Assembly: GCA_038198775.1 (NCBI GenBank)
Contig: JBBPZV010000034.1
Span: 85,173 to 149,172 of the forward strand
Reading direction: 5' to 3'
DNA: 64,000 nucleotides
From: JACCYJ01 sp038198775
GTDB lineage: Bacteria; Actinomycetota; Actinomycetes; Propionibacteriales; Nocardioidaceae
Notes under the pieces: generated by a model
What the model saw: the letters and a program-made list of their open reading frames with translations, nothing else
The model's database searches: none
What the model was told of the DNA's origin: nothing
Translations under genes and position numbers: made by a program
Part shown: piece by piece, positions 32,990-41,673 of the stretch
Layout: the number at the start of each line of letters is the position of its first letter
Position numbering within the stretch: position 1 is the stretch's first letter

Positions 32990-33489
32990 GGCCGGCCTCC
33001 GCCCAGCGGGTGTGGCGGGTCATCGACGTGTTGACCGCGACGCACCCCTTGCCACTCCGCGATCAGCCGCGCCTGCAGGGCGAACATCGTGTTCTGCTCC
33101 TCAGGCTCGCCGTGGTCATAGCCCAGCAGGTGCAAGATGCCGTGCACCGTGAGCAGCCGGAGCTCCTCGACCGGGTCCTGCGACCGCTCGTCCGCCTGAG
33201 CCTGCGCGACCTGCGGGCAGACCGCCAGGTCCCCGAGACACCCCTCCTCGGGCTCCTGGCCGGCGCGAGGCGGTTCCAGCTCGTCCATGGGGAACGCCAG
33301 CACGTCGGTCGGGCCTGTCGCATGCATCCAGCGGCTGTTGAGGGAGGCCATCGTTTCCTCGTCCACCAGCCGTACGCACAGCTGGGTGCTCGGGTGCAGC
33401 CGCAGCCGTGCCATCACGAAGCGGGATAGGCGGGTCAGCTCGACGACGTCGACGTCCGTGCCGGACTCGTTCAGGACGTCGACGTCCAC
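32986..33489 (-). CDS. ybeY: Endoribonuclease YbeY (rRNA maturation factor)
   Basis: A zinc-dependent RNase involved in 16S rRNA 3'-end maturation. The 167-aa protein has the signature HGILHLLGYDHGEPEE (HGxxHLxGYDH) providing the three zinc histidines, and GPTDVLAFPMDE upstream of it. The GTG at 33489 gives a family-like N-terminus (VDVDVLNESG). It lies 19 bases after phoH and overlaps corC. Confidence 0.93.
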   Translation of the reverse strand: MDVDVLNESGTDVDVVELTRLSRFVMARLRLHPSTQLCVRLVDEETMASLNSRWMHATGPTDVLAFPMDELEPPRAGQEPEEGCLGDLAVCPQVAQAQADERSQDPVEELRLLTVHGILHLLGYDHGEPEEQNTMFALQARLIAEWQGVRRGQHVDDPPHPLGGGRP

Positions 33490-33508
33490 GGCGTCCTCGC
33501 CGGCGCTG

Positions 33509-34537
33509 TCACGATCGCCCGGTGCGGCGGGGCCTCGTCGCCACCAGGTCACCACCGGTTGGCCCGTCCTGCTGTTCTGCCTCGTGCCGGTCGTACGCTG
33601 CCACGATCCGCCCAACCAGGCGGTGGCGGACCACGTCGGAGGCGGTCAGCCGGATGAACAACACGTCCTGCACGTCACCCAGGATGCCCTCGACAACGCG
33701 CAACCCGCTGGAAGTCCCCGTCGGCAGGTCGACCTGCGTCACGTCACCCGTCACCACCATCTTGGATCCGAAGCCCAGCCGGGTCAGGAACATCTTCATC
33801 TGCTCGGCGGAGGTGTTCTGCGCCTCGTCGAGGACGATGAAGGCGTCGTTGAGCGTCCGCCCCCGCATGTACGCCAGCGGAGCGACCTCGATGGTGCCGG
33901 CGGTGAGCAGCCTGGGGATCGACTCCGGGTCGATCATGTCGTGGAGGGCGTCGTACAACGGCCGCAGGTAGGGGTCGATCTTTTCGCTCAGCGTCCCCGG
34001 GAGGAAGCCCAGCCGCTCACCCGCCTCGACCGCGGGGCGGGTCAAGATGATCCGGTTGACCTCCTTTGCCTGCAGCGCCTGCACCGCCTTGGCCATGGCC
34101 AGGTAGGTCTTGCCGGTCCCCGCCGGCCCGATGCTGAACACGATCGTGTGCTTGTCGATCGCGTCGACGTAGCGCTTCTGGTTGAGCGTCTTGGGGCGGA
34201 TCGTGCGGCCGCGGTTGGACAAGATGTTCAGGCTGAGCACGTCGGCCGGGCGTTCCTGTGTCTCGGTGCGCAGCATCGCGATCGAGCGTTCGACGGTCTC
34301 GGCGCTAAGACCCTGCCCGGTCCGGATCATGGTGACGAGCTCGTCGAACAGCCGCTCGACGAGCGCCGCCTCGGAGACCTCGCCGGTGATCGTGACCGTG
34401 TTGCCACGCACATGCACGTCGGCGCTGAACTGGCGCTCGACGATGGCGAGGAAATCGTCCCGGGGCCCCAGCAGGGCCACCATCGGGATGCTGGCCGGGA
34501 TCGTGATCGTGTGCTGGGTCGTGGTTGTCTCTGCCAT
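33509..34537 (-). CDS. phoH: PhoH family ATPase
   Basis: A cytoplasmic ATPase of the PhoH family, often coupled genetically to ybeY in RNA metabolism. The 342-aa protein has Walker A GPAGTGKTY, the LTRPAVEAGERLGFLPG stretch and Walker B FIVLDEAQN. The N-terminal part before the ATPase has the usual KH-like fold. It begins the phoH-ybeY-corC operon. Confidence 0.92.
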   Translation of the reverse strand: MAETTTTQHTITIPASIPMVALLGPRDDFLAIVERQFSADVHVRGNTVTITGEVSEAALVERLFDELVTMIRTGQGLSAETVERSIAMLRTETQERPADVLSLNILSNRGRTIRPKTLNQKRYVDAIDKHTIVFSIGPAGTGKTYLAMAKAVQALQAKEVNRIILTRPAVEAGERLGFLPGTLSEKIDPYLRPLYDALHDMIDPESIPRLLTAGTIEVAPLAYMRGRTLNDAFIVLDEAQNTSAEQMKMFLTRLGFGSKMVVTGDVTQVDLPTGTSSGLRVVEGILGDVQDVLFIRLTASDVVRHRLVGRIVAAYDRHEAEQQDGPTGGDLVATRPRRTGRS

Positions 34538-34606
34538 CGGCGCCCTGCGGTGAGGGCCGTCCTCCCGGGTCAGGTGGGTCTCGTACCGACACCATGCTAG
34601 GGCAGG

Positions 34607-34957
34607 TCAGCCCGGAGGCCAGCCGAGGTCACGCCCGGCCAGCACGTGACCGTGGACGTGGAAGACCGACTGCCCTGCACCGGCGCCGGTGTTGAACACC
34701 AGCCGGTACGCGTCCCCGTGCCCCTCCAGCGCCGCCACGTCGCGGGCCGTCGTGAGCAGCGCCGCAGTCGCTGCCGCGTCCGCTGCGGCCAGGGCCCCGA
34801 TGTCGGCGTGGTGGGCACGCGGCAGCACCAGCACGTGGGTCGGCGCCTGCGGGTTGATGTCGCGGATCGCGACGGTGTGCTCCGTCTCGAGCACCTTGTC
34901 CGCCGGCGTCTCACCGCGGACGACCTGGCAGAACAAGCAGGACGGCTCGCTGGTCAT
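34607..34957 (-). CDS. HIT family (histidine triad) hydrolase
   Basis: A 116-aa HIT protein, a nucleotide phosphoramidase/hydrolase. It has CLFCQVVRGETPADKVLET near the N-terminus and the catalytic HVHGHVL triad near the C-terminus. The ATG at 34957 has GGGAGGTGC upstream. It is divergent from the second sigma factor with 66 bases between starts, and lies upstream of phoH on the same strand, as in other actinobacteria. Confidence 0.9.
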   Translation of the reverse strand: MTSEPSCLFCQVVRGETPADKVLETEHTVAIRDINPQAPTHVLVLPRAHHADIGALAAADAAATAALLTTARDVAALEGHGDAYRLVFNTGAGAGQSVFHVHGHVLAGRDLGWPPG

Positions 34958-34991
34958 CGCACCTCCCACGCCGGCCGTGCCGGCTGGTGTA

Positions 34992-35015
34992 AACCGGGAC
35001 GAGGCCCAGCGCGTC
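34992..35015 (+). promoter_or_regulatory. Candidate ECF-type promoter of the second SigE-like sigma gene
   Basis: AACC at 34992-34995, 16 bases, then CGTC at 35012-35015. The predicted start of transcription falls at or next to the ATG at 35024, which would make the mRNA leaderless. The layout matches the motif at 30177-30200 in front of the other sigma gene of this window. Confidence 0.42.
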
Positions 35016-35023
35016 GTCTGGGC

Positions 35024-35584
35024 ATGACGGCAACCTACCCAGCCCCGGCGCGGGTGAGCGTCCGGGAGGGGAGAGGCGGCGCGAGGACGGTGGACGCCAA
35101 CGAGGCGGTGAGCCAGCTGTACGCGGCGCACTACGCCCGGCTGGTCCGCCTCGGCTGGCTGCTGCTGCACGACCAGGGCGCCGCGGAGGAGCTGGTTCAG
35201 GACTGCTTCGTGGCGATGCACGGGCGTTGGGGCCGGTTGCGAGACCCCGACAAGGCGGTGGCGTACCTGCGGTCGGCGGTGGTCAACCGCTCCCGTTCTG
35301 CGTTGCGGCGGCGCGCGGTGGCGGCCCGCCACCAGCCGGACCCCGTACGTACCGCACCCAGCGCCGAGGACTCCGTGCTGCGCCGCGAGGACAGCGGTCG
35401 GGTATTGGCCGCTCTCGACGGGTTGTCCCAGCGGCAGCGCGAGGTGCTGGTGCTGCGCTACTACCTCGACCTGTCCGAGGCCGACATCGCCGACGCGCTC
35501 TCGATCAGCCGCGGCGCGGTCAAGAGCCACAGCTCGCGCGGCCTGGCCGCGCTGCGCACGTCCTGGGAGGCCGGGGATGAGTGA
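35024..35584 (+). CDS. SigE-type (group 4) RNA polymerase sigma factor
   Basis: A 186-aa sigma factor with region 2 (SQLYAAHYARLVRLGWLLLH, AAEELVQDCFVAMH) and region 4 (LSQRQREVLVLRYYLDLSE, ALSISRGAVKSHSSRGLAAL). The ATG at 35024 fits the predicted leaderless promoter. A GTG at 35090 would give a 164-aa protein closer to the usual N-terminus. It overlaps the next gene by eight bases. Together they form a sigma factor and membrane-partner pair resembling the one at 30245-31665, although the partners are unrelated in sequence. Confidence 0.88.
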   Translation: MTATYPAPARVSVREGRGGARTVDANEAVSQLYAAHYARLVRLGWLLLHDQGAAEELVQDCFVAMHGRWGRLRDPDKAVAYLRSAVVNRSRSALRRRAVAARHQPDPVRTAPSAEDSVLRREDSGRVLAALDGLSQRQREVLVLRYYLDLSEADIADALSISRGAVKSHSSRGLAALRTSWEAGDE

Positions 35585-36518
35585 ACACGACGAGCTCGGT
35601 GCCCGGTTGGCCGGGGCCCTGCACGACGAGGCCGACCGGCTCCGCCCCGATCCGGCGCTGCAAACGATCCTGGCGCGGACGCAGCAGCGGCGCCGGTCTG
35701 CGCCGGCGGGATCTCGGCGCTGGTGGCCGGTGCTGGCCGGCGCGGTCTCCGCCGCGGCACTGGTCGTCGTCGCCCTGGTGGTCTTCGGGCTCCCGCACGG
35801 GAGCCGTCCGCCCGAGACCGCGTCGCCGACGTCCCGGTCCGTCACGACGGTGTACTTCATCAACCCGGGCGGCCGGCTGGTCCCGGCCCCGGTGACGATC
35901 CGGGACACCGGCAACCCGGTGCCGGACGCCGTCCGCGCGCTGTTGACGGCGAAGCCGGTGGACCCCGACTACGTGAACCCGTGGCTGTGTGCGGGCATGC
36001 AGTACGACGCGTCGACGGCGACCACCCGCACGACCGTCGTGACTGTCAACTTCCAACGGCCGAGCCGGTTCGTGCCCGGTGTCGGCTGCGGCATCGACCA
36101 GCCGCTGGTCCTTCAGCAGCTGGCGTTCACGGTGGCCTCGGCGGCACCCGGCGCCACCGCGGTCCGGCTGCGGGGGCTCGACCTCTACCCCCATCTCCCG
36201 CGCACCCCGGTGAGCCTGCAGCCGGAGGACCTGGCGCCGATCATTCTCGAGTCGCCGACGCAGGGACAGCGCGTGTCCAGTCCGGTCCGGGTCACCGGCA
36301 CCAGCGACACGTTCGAGGCGAATGTCGCCTGGCGGGTGCTGCAGGACGGCAAGGTCATCCGCTCCGCAGCGACGATGGGCGGGTCGTACGGCCAGCCCAA
36401 GGCGTTCGGCTTCCGGGTCCGCCTGGCGCCGGGCTCGTACACCGTCGAGGTGTACGAGCAGTCGCCGCGAAACGGCAAGGTCATCAACCTGGACTCCAAG
36501 GACTTCACCGTCGAGTAG
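35577..36518 (+). CDS. Membrane-anchored GerMN and Gmad2 domain protein
   Basis: A 313-aa protein with a cytoplasmic N-terminus of about 47 residues, one membrane segment (about 50-72, LAGAVSAAALVVVALVVFGL), a GerMN-like domain (about 85-200, with TVYFINPGGRLVPAPVTIRD) and an Ig-like Gmad2 domain (about 222-313, SPTQGQRVSSPVRVTGTSDT). In spore formers these domains occur in germination proteins, but in actinobacteria they are common in envelope lipoproteins. Overlap with the sigma gene implies linked function. No sporulation genes are nearby. Confidence 0.78.
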   Translation: MSEHDELGARLAGALHDEADRLRPDPALQTILARTQQRRRSAPAGSRRWWPVLAGAVSAAALVVVALVVFGLPHGSRPPETASPTSRSVTTVYFINPGGRLVPAPVTIRDTGNPVPDAVRALLTAKPVDPDYVNPWLCAGMQYDASTATTRTTVVTVNFQRPSRFVPGVGCGIDQPLVLQQLAFTVASAAPGATAVRLRGLDLYPHLPRTPVSLQPEDLAPIILESPTQGQRVSSPVRVTGTSDTFEANVAWRVLQDGKVIRSAATMGGSYGQPKAFGFRVRLAPGSYTVEVYEQSPRNGKVINLDSKDFTVE

Positions 36519-36552
36519 CAGCTGCGGCTGCGGTCCAACGCCAAGCAGCCGC

Positions 36553-37290
36553 TCAGGACCAGCGGGGTGTGCGGCTGAGGAGAGCGGCGACAGCCACCGC
36601 GCCGGCGGTGGAGGTACGCAGCACAGTGGGCCCGAGGCGTACGACGTGGGCAGCGGCGAACGCCGTCAGCTCCTCGTCGGTGATCCCGCCCTCCGGGCCG
36701 ACCACTACGGCGACCTCGCCGCCAGCCGGGACCACCGTGGGCAGCCGTTGCGCGGCGGACTCGTGGAGCACCACCGCGAGCGCGGCCGAAGCCAAGAGCG
36801 CCGCCACCTCCGCGGTCGTCGCCAGTGGTGCGACCACCGGCGCCCGGGCTCGGCGCGACTGCTTCGAGGCCTCCCGGGCCACCGAGCGCCAGCGCGCCGC
36901 GCCGCGCTCGAGCCGGTCGCCACGCCACGTGCTGACGCACCGGGCCGCAGCCCACGGGACGATCTCGTCCACCCCCACCTCGCTCAGCAGCTGGACCGCG
37001 AGCTCGGCACGGTCACCCTTCGGCAGCGCCTGGACGACGACCACGCGCGGCAGCGGAGCGGGCTCACGCACCAGCGCCCCGACGGTGACGACGACCTCGC
37101 CGCGGATCACCGACGCGATGGAGCCGCTGACCCGCAATCCGGACCCGTCGACGAGCTCCACCCGCTCACCGAGTCGCAGCCGGCGAACGTCGGCGGCGTG
37201 GTGTCCTTCCGGGCCGTCGAGCCGCACCCTGGCCCCCGCCCGGATGCCGACGACGGCGTGCTCGGGCAGCCAGAAGACCGGCACCGACAT
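36553..37290 (-). CDS. rsmE: 16S rRNA m3U1498 methyltransferase
   Basis: A SPOUT methyltransferase that methylates U1498 of 16S rRNA. The 245-aa protein has VVVQALPKGDRAELAVQLLSE, the SAM-binding VVVGPEGGITDEEL and LGPTVLRTSTAGAVAVAAL typical of the family. It follows dnaJ with three bases between them, the standard hrcA-dnaJ-rsmE arrangement. Confidence 0.94.
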   Translation of the reverse strand: MSVPVFWLPEHAVVGIRAGARVRLDGPEGHHAADVRRLRLGERVELVDGSGLRVSGSIASVIRGEVVVTVGALVREPAPLPRVVVVQALPKGDRAELAVQLLSEVGVDEIVPWAAARCVSTWRGDRLERGAARWRSVAREASKQSRRARAPVVAPLATTAEVAALLASAALAVVLHESAAQRLPTVVPAGGEVAVVVGPEGGITDEELTAFAAAHVVRLGPTVLRTSTAGAVAVAALLSRTPRWS

Positions 37291-37293
37291 CGC

Positions 37294-38442
37294 TCAGTCG
37301 ATCCCGAACGCATCCCGGAGCCGACCGAAGACACTGCGCCCGGGACGGGAGACCTGGCCGCTCGGCCCCTCTTCGTCGCGCAGTGCCGCCAGCTTGCGCA
37401 GCAGCTCCTCCTGCTCGCGATCGAGCCGGGTCGGCGTCTCGACCAGCAGGCGGACCACCAGGTCGCCCCGGCCGGTCCCGCGCAGCCGCGGGACGCCGCG
37501 GCCTCGCAGCGACGCCTGCTCGCCCGACTGGGTGCCCGGTGCCACGTCGAGCGGTATCGAAGGCTCCACCTCGGCAGCGCCGGTCTCGCCCTCCAGCGTG
37601 GGCAGGTCGATGTGGGTTCCGAGCGCGGCGGCGGTCATCGGGATCGTCACGTCGCAGAGCAGGTCGTCACCGTGCCGGGTGAAGAACGCGTGCGGCGCCA
37701 CGTCGACCTCCACGTACAGGTCCCCGGCCGGCCCGCCGCCGGGACCGACCTCGCCTTCGCCGGACAGCTGCACCCGGGTACCGGTGTCGACACCGGAGGG
37801 GATCTTCACCGAGATCACCCGGCGGGACCGCACCCGGCCGTCACCGCTGCACTCCTTGCACGGGTCGGGGATCACGCTGCCGTAGCCGCGGCACGCCGGG
37901 CATGGTCGGGCGGTGCGGATCTCGCCCAGGAACGAACGCTGCACCTGCTGCACCTCGCCACGCCCCCGGCAGGTCTCGCAGCTGACCGGTTGCGACCCTC
38001 GGGCAGCGCCGCTGCCCGCGCAGGTGCCGCACACGACCGCGGTGTCGACCTTGAGCTCGCGGGTGGCGCCGAACGCGGCCTCCGCGAGGTCAACGTCGAT
38101 CCGGATCAGCGCATCCTGCCCGCGGCGGGTTCTTGGCCGCGGTCCCCGCGTCCCCGTCTGGCCGAAGAACGCGTCCATGATGTCGGTGAACGTGAAGCCG
38201 GCCCCGAAGCCGCCACCACCGGCGGCGCTGAGCGGGTCGCCTCCCAGGTCGTACACCTGCCGCTTCTGCGGGTCGGAGAGCACCTCGTACGCGGCGGTCA
38301 CGATCTTGAACTGCTCCTGGCCGGAGGGATCGGGGTTGACGTCCGGGTGCAGCCGGCGGGCCATCCGCCGGTACGCCCGCTTGATCTCCTCTGGGCTCGC
38401 CGATCGGTCGATGCCGAGGATCTCGTAGTAGTCCTGGCTCAT
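37294..38442 (-). CDS. dnaJ: Chaperone DnaJ
   Basis: A co-chaperone that stimulates DnaK ATPase and binds unfolded protein. The 382-aa protein has a J domain with HPD (LHPDVNPD), a Gly/Phe region, four zinc repeats of the CxxCxGxG type (CGTCAGSGAA, CETCRGRGEV, CPACRGYGS, CKECSGDGRV) and C-terminal substrate-binding domains. It is the second copy type (DnaJ2) that lies next to hrcA. The dnaK operon is not in this window. Confidence 0.95.
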   Translation of the reverse strand: MSQDYYEILGIDRSASPEEIKRAYRRMARRLHPDVNPDPSGQEQFKIVTAAYEVLSDPQKRQVYDLGGDPLSAAGGGGFGAGFTFTDIMDAFFGQTGTRGPRPRTRRGQDALIRIDVDLAEAAFGATRELKVDTAVVCGTCAGSGAARGSQPVSCETCRGRGEVQQVQRSFLGEIRTARPCPACRGYGSVIPDPCKECSGDGRVRSRRVISVKIPSGVDTGTRVQLSGEGEVGPGGGPAGDLYVEVDVAPHAFFTRHGDDLLCDVTIPMTAAALGTHIDLPTLEGETGAAEVEPSIPLDVAPGTQSGEQASLRGRGVPRLRGTGRGDLVVRLLVETPTRLDREQEELLRKLAALRDEEGPSGQVSRPGRSVFGRLRDAFGID

Positions 38443-38482
38443 GCTCGCCTATCGCTTGACGTTGCTGGGTCTGGCGCGGGGT

Positions 38483-39499
38483 TCATGCGTTGAGCGTGCG
38501 GCTCACGTAGCGGGCCACCGCGCGTACGGCGGCCATCGTGCCCGGATAGTCCATGCGGGTCGGTCCCATCACCCCCAACGCGGCCAGCGACTCTTCCATG
38601 CCGTACCCGGTGGCGACGACCGATGTCGTAGACAGCTCGTCGTAGGGCACCTCGTGACCGATGCGCACCGTGAGCGCGCTGGGACTGGTCGCCTCGCCGA
38701 GCAGCTTGAGGAGCACGACGTGCTCCTCCAACGCCTCGAGGACGGGGCGGATGGAGGAGTCGAAGTCGTCACCGAAGCGCATCAGGTTCGCGGTCCCGCC
38801 GATGGCGACCCGCTCGTCGGAGCGCTCGTCGGAGAACGCCTCGACCAGCGCGGTCACGACGACACTGACCACAGGACGATCGGTTAGGGGGAAGGTCTCG
38901 GCCAGCTCGCTGATGCGCTGGGCTGCGTCGGCGAGGCGCCGACCCAAGGTTGCGGTGTTCAGCCGCGCCCGCAGGTCGGCGACGAAGGCGTCACCGACGG
39001 GAACCGGCGGCTCGATCACCCGCTGTTCGACCCGCCCGCTGCTGGTGATGAGCACGAGCAACAGCCGGCTCGGCGCCAGCGTCACCAGCTCGACGTGGCG
39101 TACCGTCGAGCGGGTCAGCGACGGGTACTGCACGATCGCCACCTGACGGGTCAGCTGGGCCAGGATCCGGACGCTGCGCTGCACCACGTCGTCGACGTCG
39201 ACGGCGCCTTCCAAGAAGGTGGAGATCGCCCTCTTCTCGGCGGTCGACAGCGGTCGTAGGCTCGCCAGCTTGTCGACGAACAGCCGGTAGCCCTTGTCGG
39301 TGGGGACGCGGCCGGCGCTGGTGTGGGGCTGGGCGATGAACCCGTCCTCCTCCAGCGCCGCCATGTCGTTGCGCACCGTTGCGGGCGAGACCCCCAGGGA
39401 GTGCCGGTCGACCAGCGCCTTGGATCCGACCGGTTCGCGGGTCGAGACATAGTCCTCGACGATTGCGCGGAGCACGGCAAGCCGGCGGTCCTCGAGCAC
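38483..39499 (-). CDS. hrcA: Heat-inducible transcription repressor HrcA
   Basis: A repressor binding CIRCE operators in front of heat-shock genes. The 338-aa protein has a winged helix (RAIVEDYVSTREPVGSKALV, GVSPATVRNDMAALEEDGFI) and a C-terminal GAF-like domain. The GTG at 39499 is preferred because the product then begins LEDRRLAVLRAIVEDYV as in relatives and AGGGAGG lies about eight bases before it. A GTG three codons upstream (39508) abuts that site. A CIRCE element at 39528-39554 lies in its own upstream region, so the gene is probably autoregulated. Confidence 0.93.
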   Translation of the reverse strand: MLEDRRLAVLRAIVEDYVSTREPVGSKALVDRHSLGVSPATVRNDMAALEEDGFIAQPHTSAGRVPTDKGYRLFVDKLASLRPLSTAEKRAISTFLEGAVDVDDVVQRSVRILAQLTRQVAIVQYPSLTRSTVRHVELVTLAPSRLLLVLITSSGRVEQRVIEPPVPVGDAFVADLRARLNTATLGRRLADAAQRISELAETFPLTDRPVVSVVVTALVEAFSDERSDERVAIGGTANLMRFGDDFDSSIRPVLEALEEHVVLLKLLGEATSPSALTVRIGHEVPYDELSTTSVVATGYGMEESLAALGVMGPTRMDYPGTMAAVRAVARYVSRTLNA

Positions 39500-39527
39500 G
39501 CGACTCACCTCCCTGCGCTGACCACTG

Positions 39528-39554
39528 TTGGCACTCCGGCGTGAGGAGTGCCAG
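39528..39554. promoter_or_regulatory. CIRCE operator between hrcA and the MBL-fold gene
   Basis: TTGGCACTC, nine bases, GAGTGCCAG. The consensus CIRCE is TTAGCACTC-N9-GAGTGCTAA, with two mismatches in each half here. It lies 29 bases before hrcA (minus strand) and 10 bases before the plus-strand GTG at 39565. TTGGCA (39528-39533), an 18-base spacer and CAGTCT (39552-39557) form a possible promoter for the plus-strand gene under the operator. Confidence 0.85.
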
Positions 39555-39564
39555 TCTACGCGGG

Positions 39565-40398
39565 GTGGGGTGCCAGGACATCTACGGCGGCTGGAACGAG
39601 GTCGCGGATCGGTGCTTCGTGCGCCGCTACGCCTACCTCGACGTCTCGTGCACGGTGGTGCTGGGCGAGGTTGCCGCCCTGGTGGTGGACACCCGTGCCA
39701 GCCTCGCGCAGGGCCGGGCGCTGGCCGGTGACCTCCGCGGGCTCACCCGGCTGCCACTGGGCGCGGTCGTGAACACTCACGTGCACTTCGACCACCTCTT
39801 CGGCAACGGCGCCTTCGGCGGGCGGGTGCCGATCATCGCCCACGAGAGCGTGCCGGTGGACCTGCCGGCTCATGAGGCACGGACGAAGGAGCTGTACCAG
39901 GCCGAGACCGACGACCCGAACCGGGACGCCGCGCTCGCGACCGTTGCCGTGCCACCCGACACGACCTTCGCGTCGGTCAAGGCACTGCGGCTCGGGGACC
40001 GCCAGGTGGAGCTCGCTCACCTGGGTCGCGGCCACACCGCCGGGGACGTCGTCGTCCGCGTGCCGGACGCGGACCTGGTGTGCGCCGGCGACCTCGTCGA
40101 GGAATCGGGCCCTCCTCGCTACGGTCCCGACTGCTACCCGCTGGAGTGGGGGCAGACGCTCGAGTCGCTCTCGGAGCTGCTCGGTCCCGGCACCGTCGTC
40201 GTGCCAGGCCACGGTCGGGTGGTCGACCGGGACTTCGTGCTGACCCAGCGCGCCGACGCCGTCGGGGTCGCCGAACAGATCCGCGAGCTCGCCAGCGGCG
40301 GCGTACCGGTGAGCGACGCGCTGGCCCACGGCTCGTGGCCCTTCCCCCGCGAGGGTCTCGGGGATGCCGTCCGATGCGGGTACGCAGCCCTCAGCTGA
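39565..40398 (+). CDS. Metallo-beta-lactamase fold hydrolase
   Basis: A 277-aa MBL-fold protein with the metal motif NTHVHFDHLFGN (HxHxDH), a second metal histidine in GRGHTAGDVVVR and a further HG in VVPGHGRVVDRD. The order of motifs fits hydrolases of the glyoxalase II or quorum-quenching-like group, but the substrate is not evident. The GTG at 39565 begins seven bases after a plausible -10, consistent with a leaderless transcript. It shares the CIRCE region with hrcA, so heat control is possible. Confidence 0.85.
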   Translation: MGCQDIYGGWNEVADRCFVRRYAYLDVSCTVVLGEVAALVVDTRASLAQGRALAGDLRGLTRLPLGAVVNTHVHFDHLFGNGAFGGRVPIIAHESVPVDLPAHEARTKELYQAETDDPNRDAALATVAVPPDTTFASVKALRLGDRQVELAHLGRGHTAGDVVVRVPDADLVCAGDLVEESGPPRYGPDCYPLEWGQTLESLSELLGPGTVVVPGHGRVVDRDFVLTQRADAVGVAEQIRELASGGVPVSDALAHGSWPFPREGLGDAVRCGYAALS

Positions 40399-40423
40399 TC
40401 CCTCCTGCCCGACGGGGAGCTGG

Positions 40424-41644
40424 TCAGGGCAACAACGCGCGGGTGACGGTGTCGGCGAGCAGCCGGCCCCGACGGGTCAGCACGACGCTACCGGCCCGGC
40501 CTTCGCACACCAGGCCGTCCCGGCGCAGCGCAGGGAGTGCCGCCAGACCCGCCGGGGTCAGGACACCGGTGTCCAGACCGTCACGTACCCGCAGTTCCAG
40601 CATCACTCGTTCGACCCGGCGGGTCTTCGCGTCCAACACCTCACGGGCGGACGCCGGGCTGTGCCCCCCTGCCAGCCGGGCGGCGTACTCCGCGGGGTGC
40701 TTGACGTTCCACCACCGCACTCCCCCGACATGCGAATGAGCGCCGGGGCCGAAGCCCCACCAGTTGCCGCCGGACCAGTAGAGCCGGTTGTGCCGACACT
40801 GGGCCGACTCGCCGGAGGCCCAGTTGCTGATCTCGTACCACCTCAAACCGGCGGCAGCGAGGAGCTCATCGGTCAGGACGTACATGTCGGCGGCGACGTC
40901 GTCGTCGGGCTCCGGCAGCTGGCCGCGCGAGATGCGGCGAGCCAGCGCGGTGCCCGGCTCGACGATCAGCGAGTACGCGCTGATGTGGTCGGGATGCAGC
41001 GATCCCGCCGCCCGTAGGGTGGTCTCCCAGTCGGACACGGACTCGCCCGGCGTGCCGTAGATCAGGTCGAGGCTGACGTGGTCGAAGCCTGCGGAGCGTG
41101 CCTCCCTGAACACCCGCGGCACCCGCTCCGGGTCGTGGGTCCGGTCGAGCGTCTCGAGCACGTGTGCCACCGCTGACTGCATCCCGAACGAGATCCGGGT
41201 GAAACCGCCGTCCCGGAGCTGGCCGAGGTACGCCGCATCGACGCTGTCGGGGTTGGCCTCCGTGGTGACCTCGGCGCCGATGTCCATCCCGAAACGGTCC
41301 CGGATCTGGTCGAGCAGCCCGATCAGCTGGTCGGCCGGGAGCAGGGTCGGTGTGCCGCCGCCGAAGAACACCGTCGACACCTCGGGCCGGTCGTCTCCCA
41401 GTACCCGGGCGGCGAGGTCCAGCTCGGTGCTCACCCCGTGCGCGTACCCCGCGCGGGTGGCCCCGGGGTGATCCCCGAGCTCCGCCGCAGTGAAGGTGGT
41501 GAAGTCGCAGTACCCGCACCGGCGGGCGCAGAACGGCACGTGCACATAGACGCCGAAGCTCCGCGCGCCGACCTCGGCCAGCGCGGTCTGCGGCAGCGCG
41601 CCGTCCGCGGGTGCCGGGGCGCCCGGGGGCAGGGGTGACGGCAC
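40424..41644 (-). CDS. hemW: Radical SAM heme chaperone HemW
   Basis: A heme-binding radical SAM protein, formerly annotated as coproporphyrinogen oxidase-like HemN. The 406-aa product has the iron-sulfur motif PFCARRCGYCDF (CxxxCxxC), FFGGGTPTLLP, and later the YEISNWASGESAQCRHN and WWGFGPGAHSH stretches. It starts with GTG at 41644. This gene between hrcA/dnaJ and fadD/lepA is a usual actinobacterial location, given lepA-hemW-hrcA-dnaJ order. Confidence 0.93.
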   Translation of the reverse strand: MPSPLPPGAPAPADGALPQTALAEVGARSFGVYVHVPFCARRCGYCDFTTFTAAELGDHPGATRAGYAHGVSTELDLAARVLGDDRPEVSTVFFGGGTPTLLPADQLIGLLDQIRDRFGMDIGAEVTTEANPDSVDAAYLGQLRDGGFTRISFGMQSAVAHVLETLDRTHDPERVPRVFREARSAGFDHVSLDLIYGTPGESVSDWETTLRAAGSLHPDHISAYSLIVEPGTALARRISRGQLPEPDDDVAADMYVLTDELLAAAGLRWYEISNWASGESAQCRHNRLYWSGGNWWGFGPGAHSHVGGVRWWNVKHPAEYAARLAGGHSPASAREVLDAKTRRVERVMLELRVRDGLDTGVLTPAGLAALPALRRDGLVCEGRAGSVVLTRRGRLLADTVTRALLP

Positions 41645-41673
41645 CTCGACAGTCTGGCAGGGGTGACGAGCGG

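Noticed and set aside
35577..36518. Sporulation or germination operon because of the GerMN and Gmad2 domains
   Set aside because: These domains are common in actinobacterial envelope proteins, and no spore genes occur in the window.
35723..38493. Two overlapping plus-strand open frames of about 720 codons across the GerMN gene, rsmE and dnaJ
   Set aside because: They run antisense to rsmE and dnaJ and are out of frame with the GerMN protein. Composition is Arg/Ser/Pro-rich noise without motifs.
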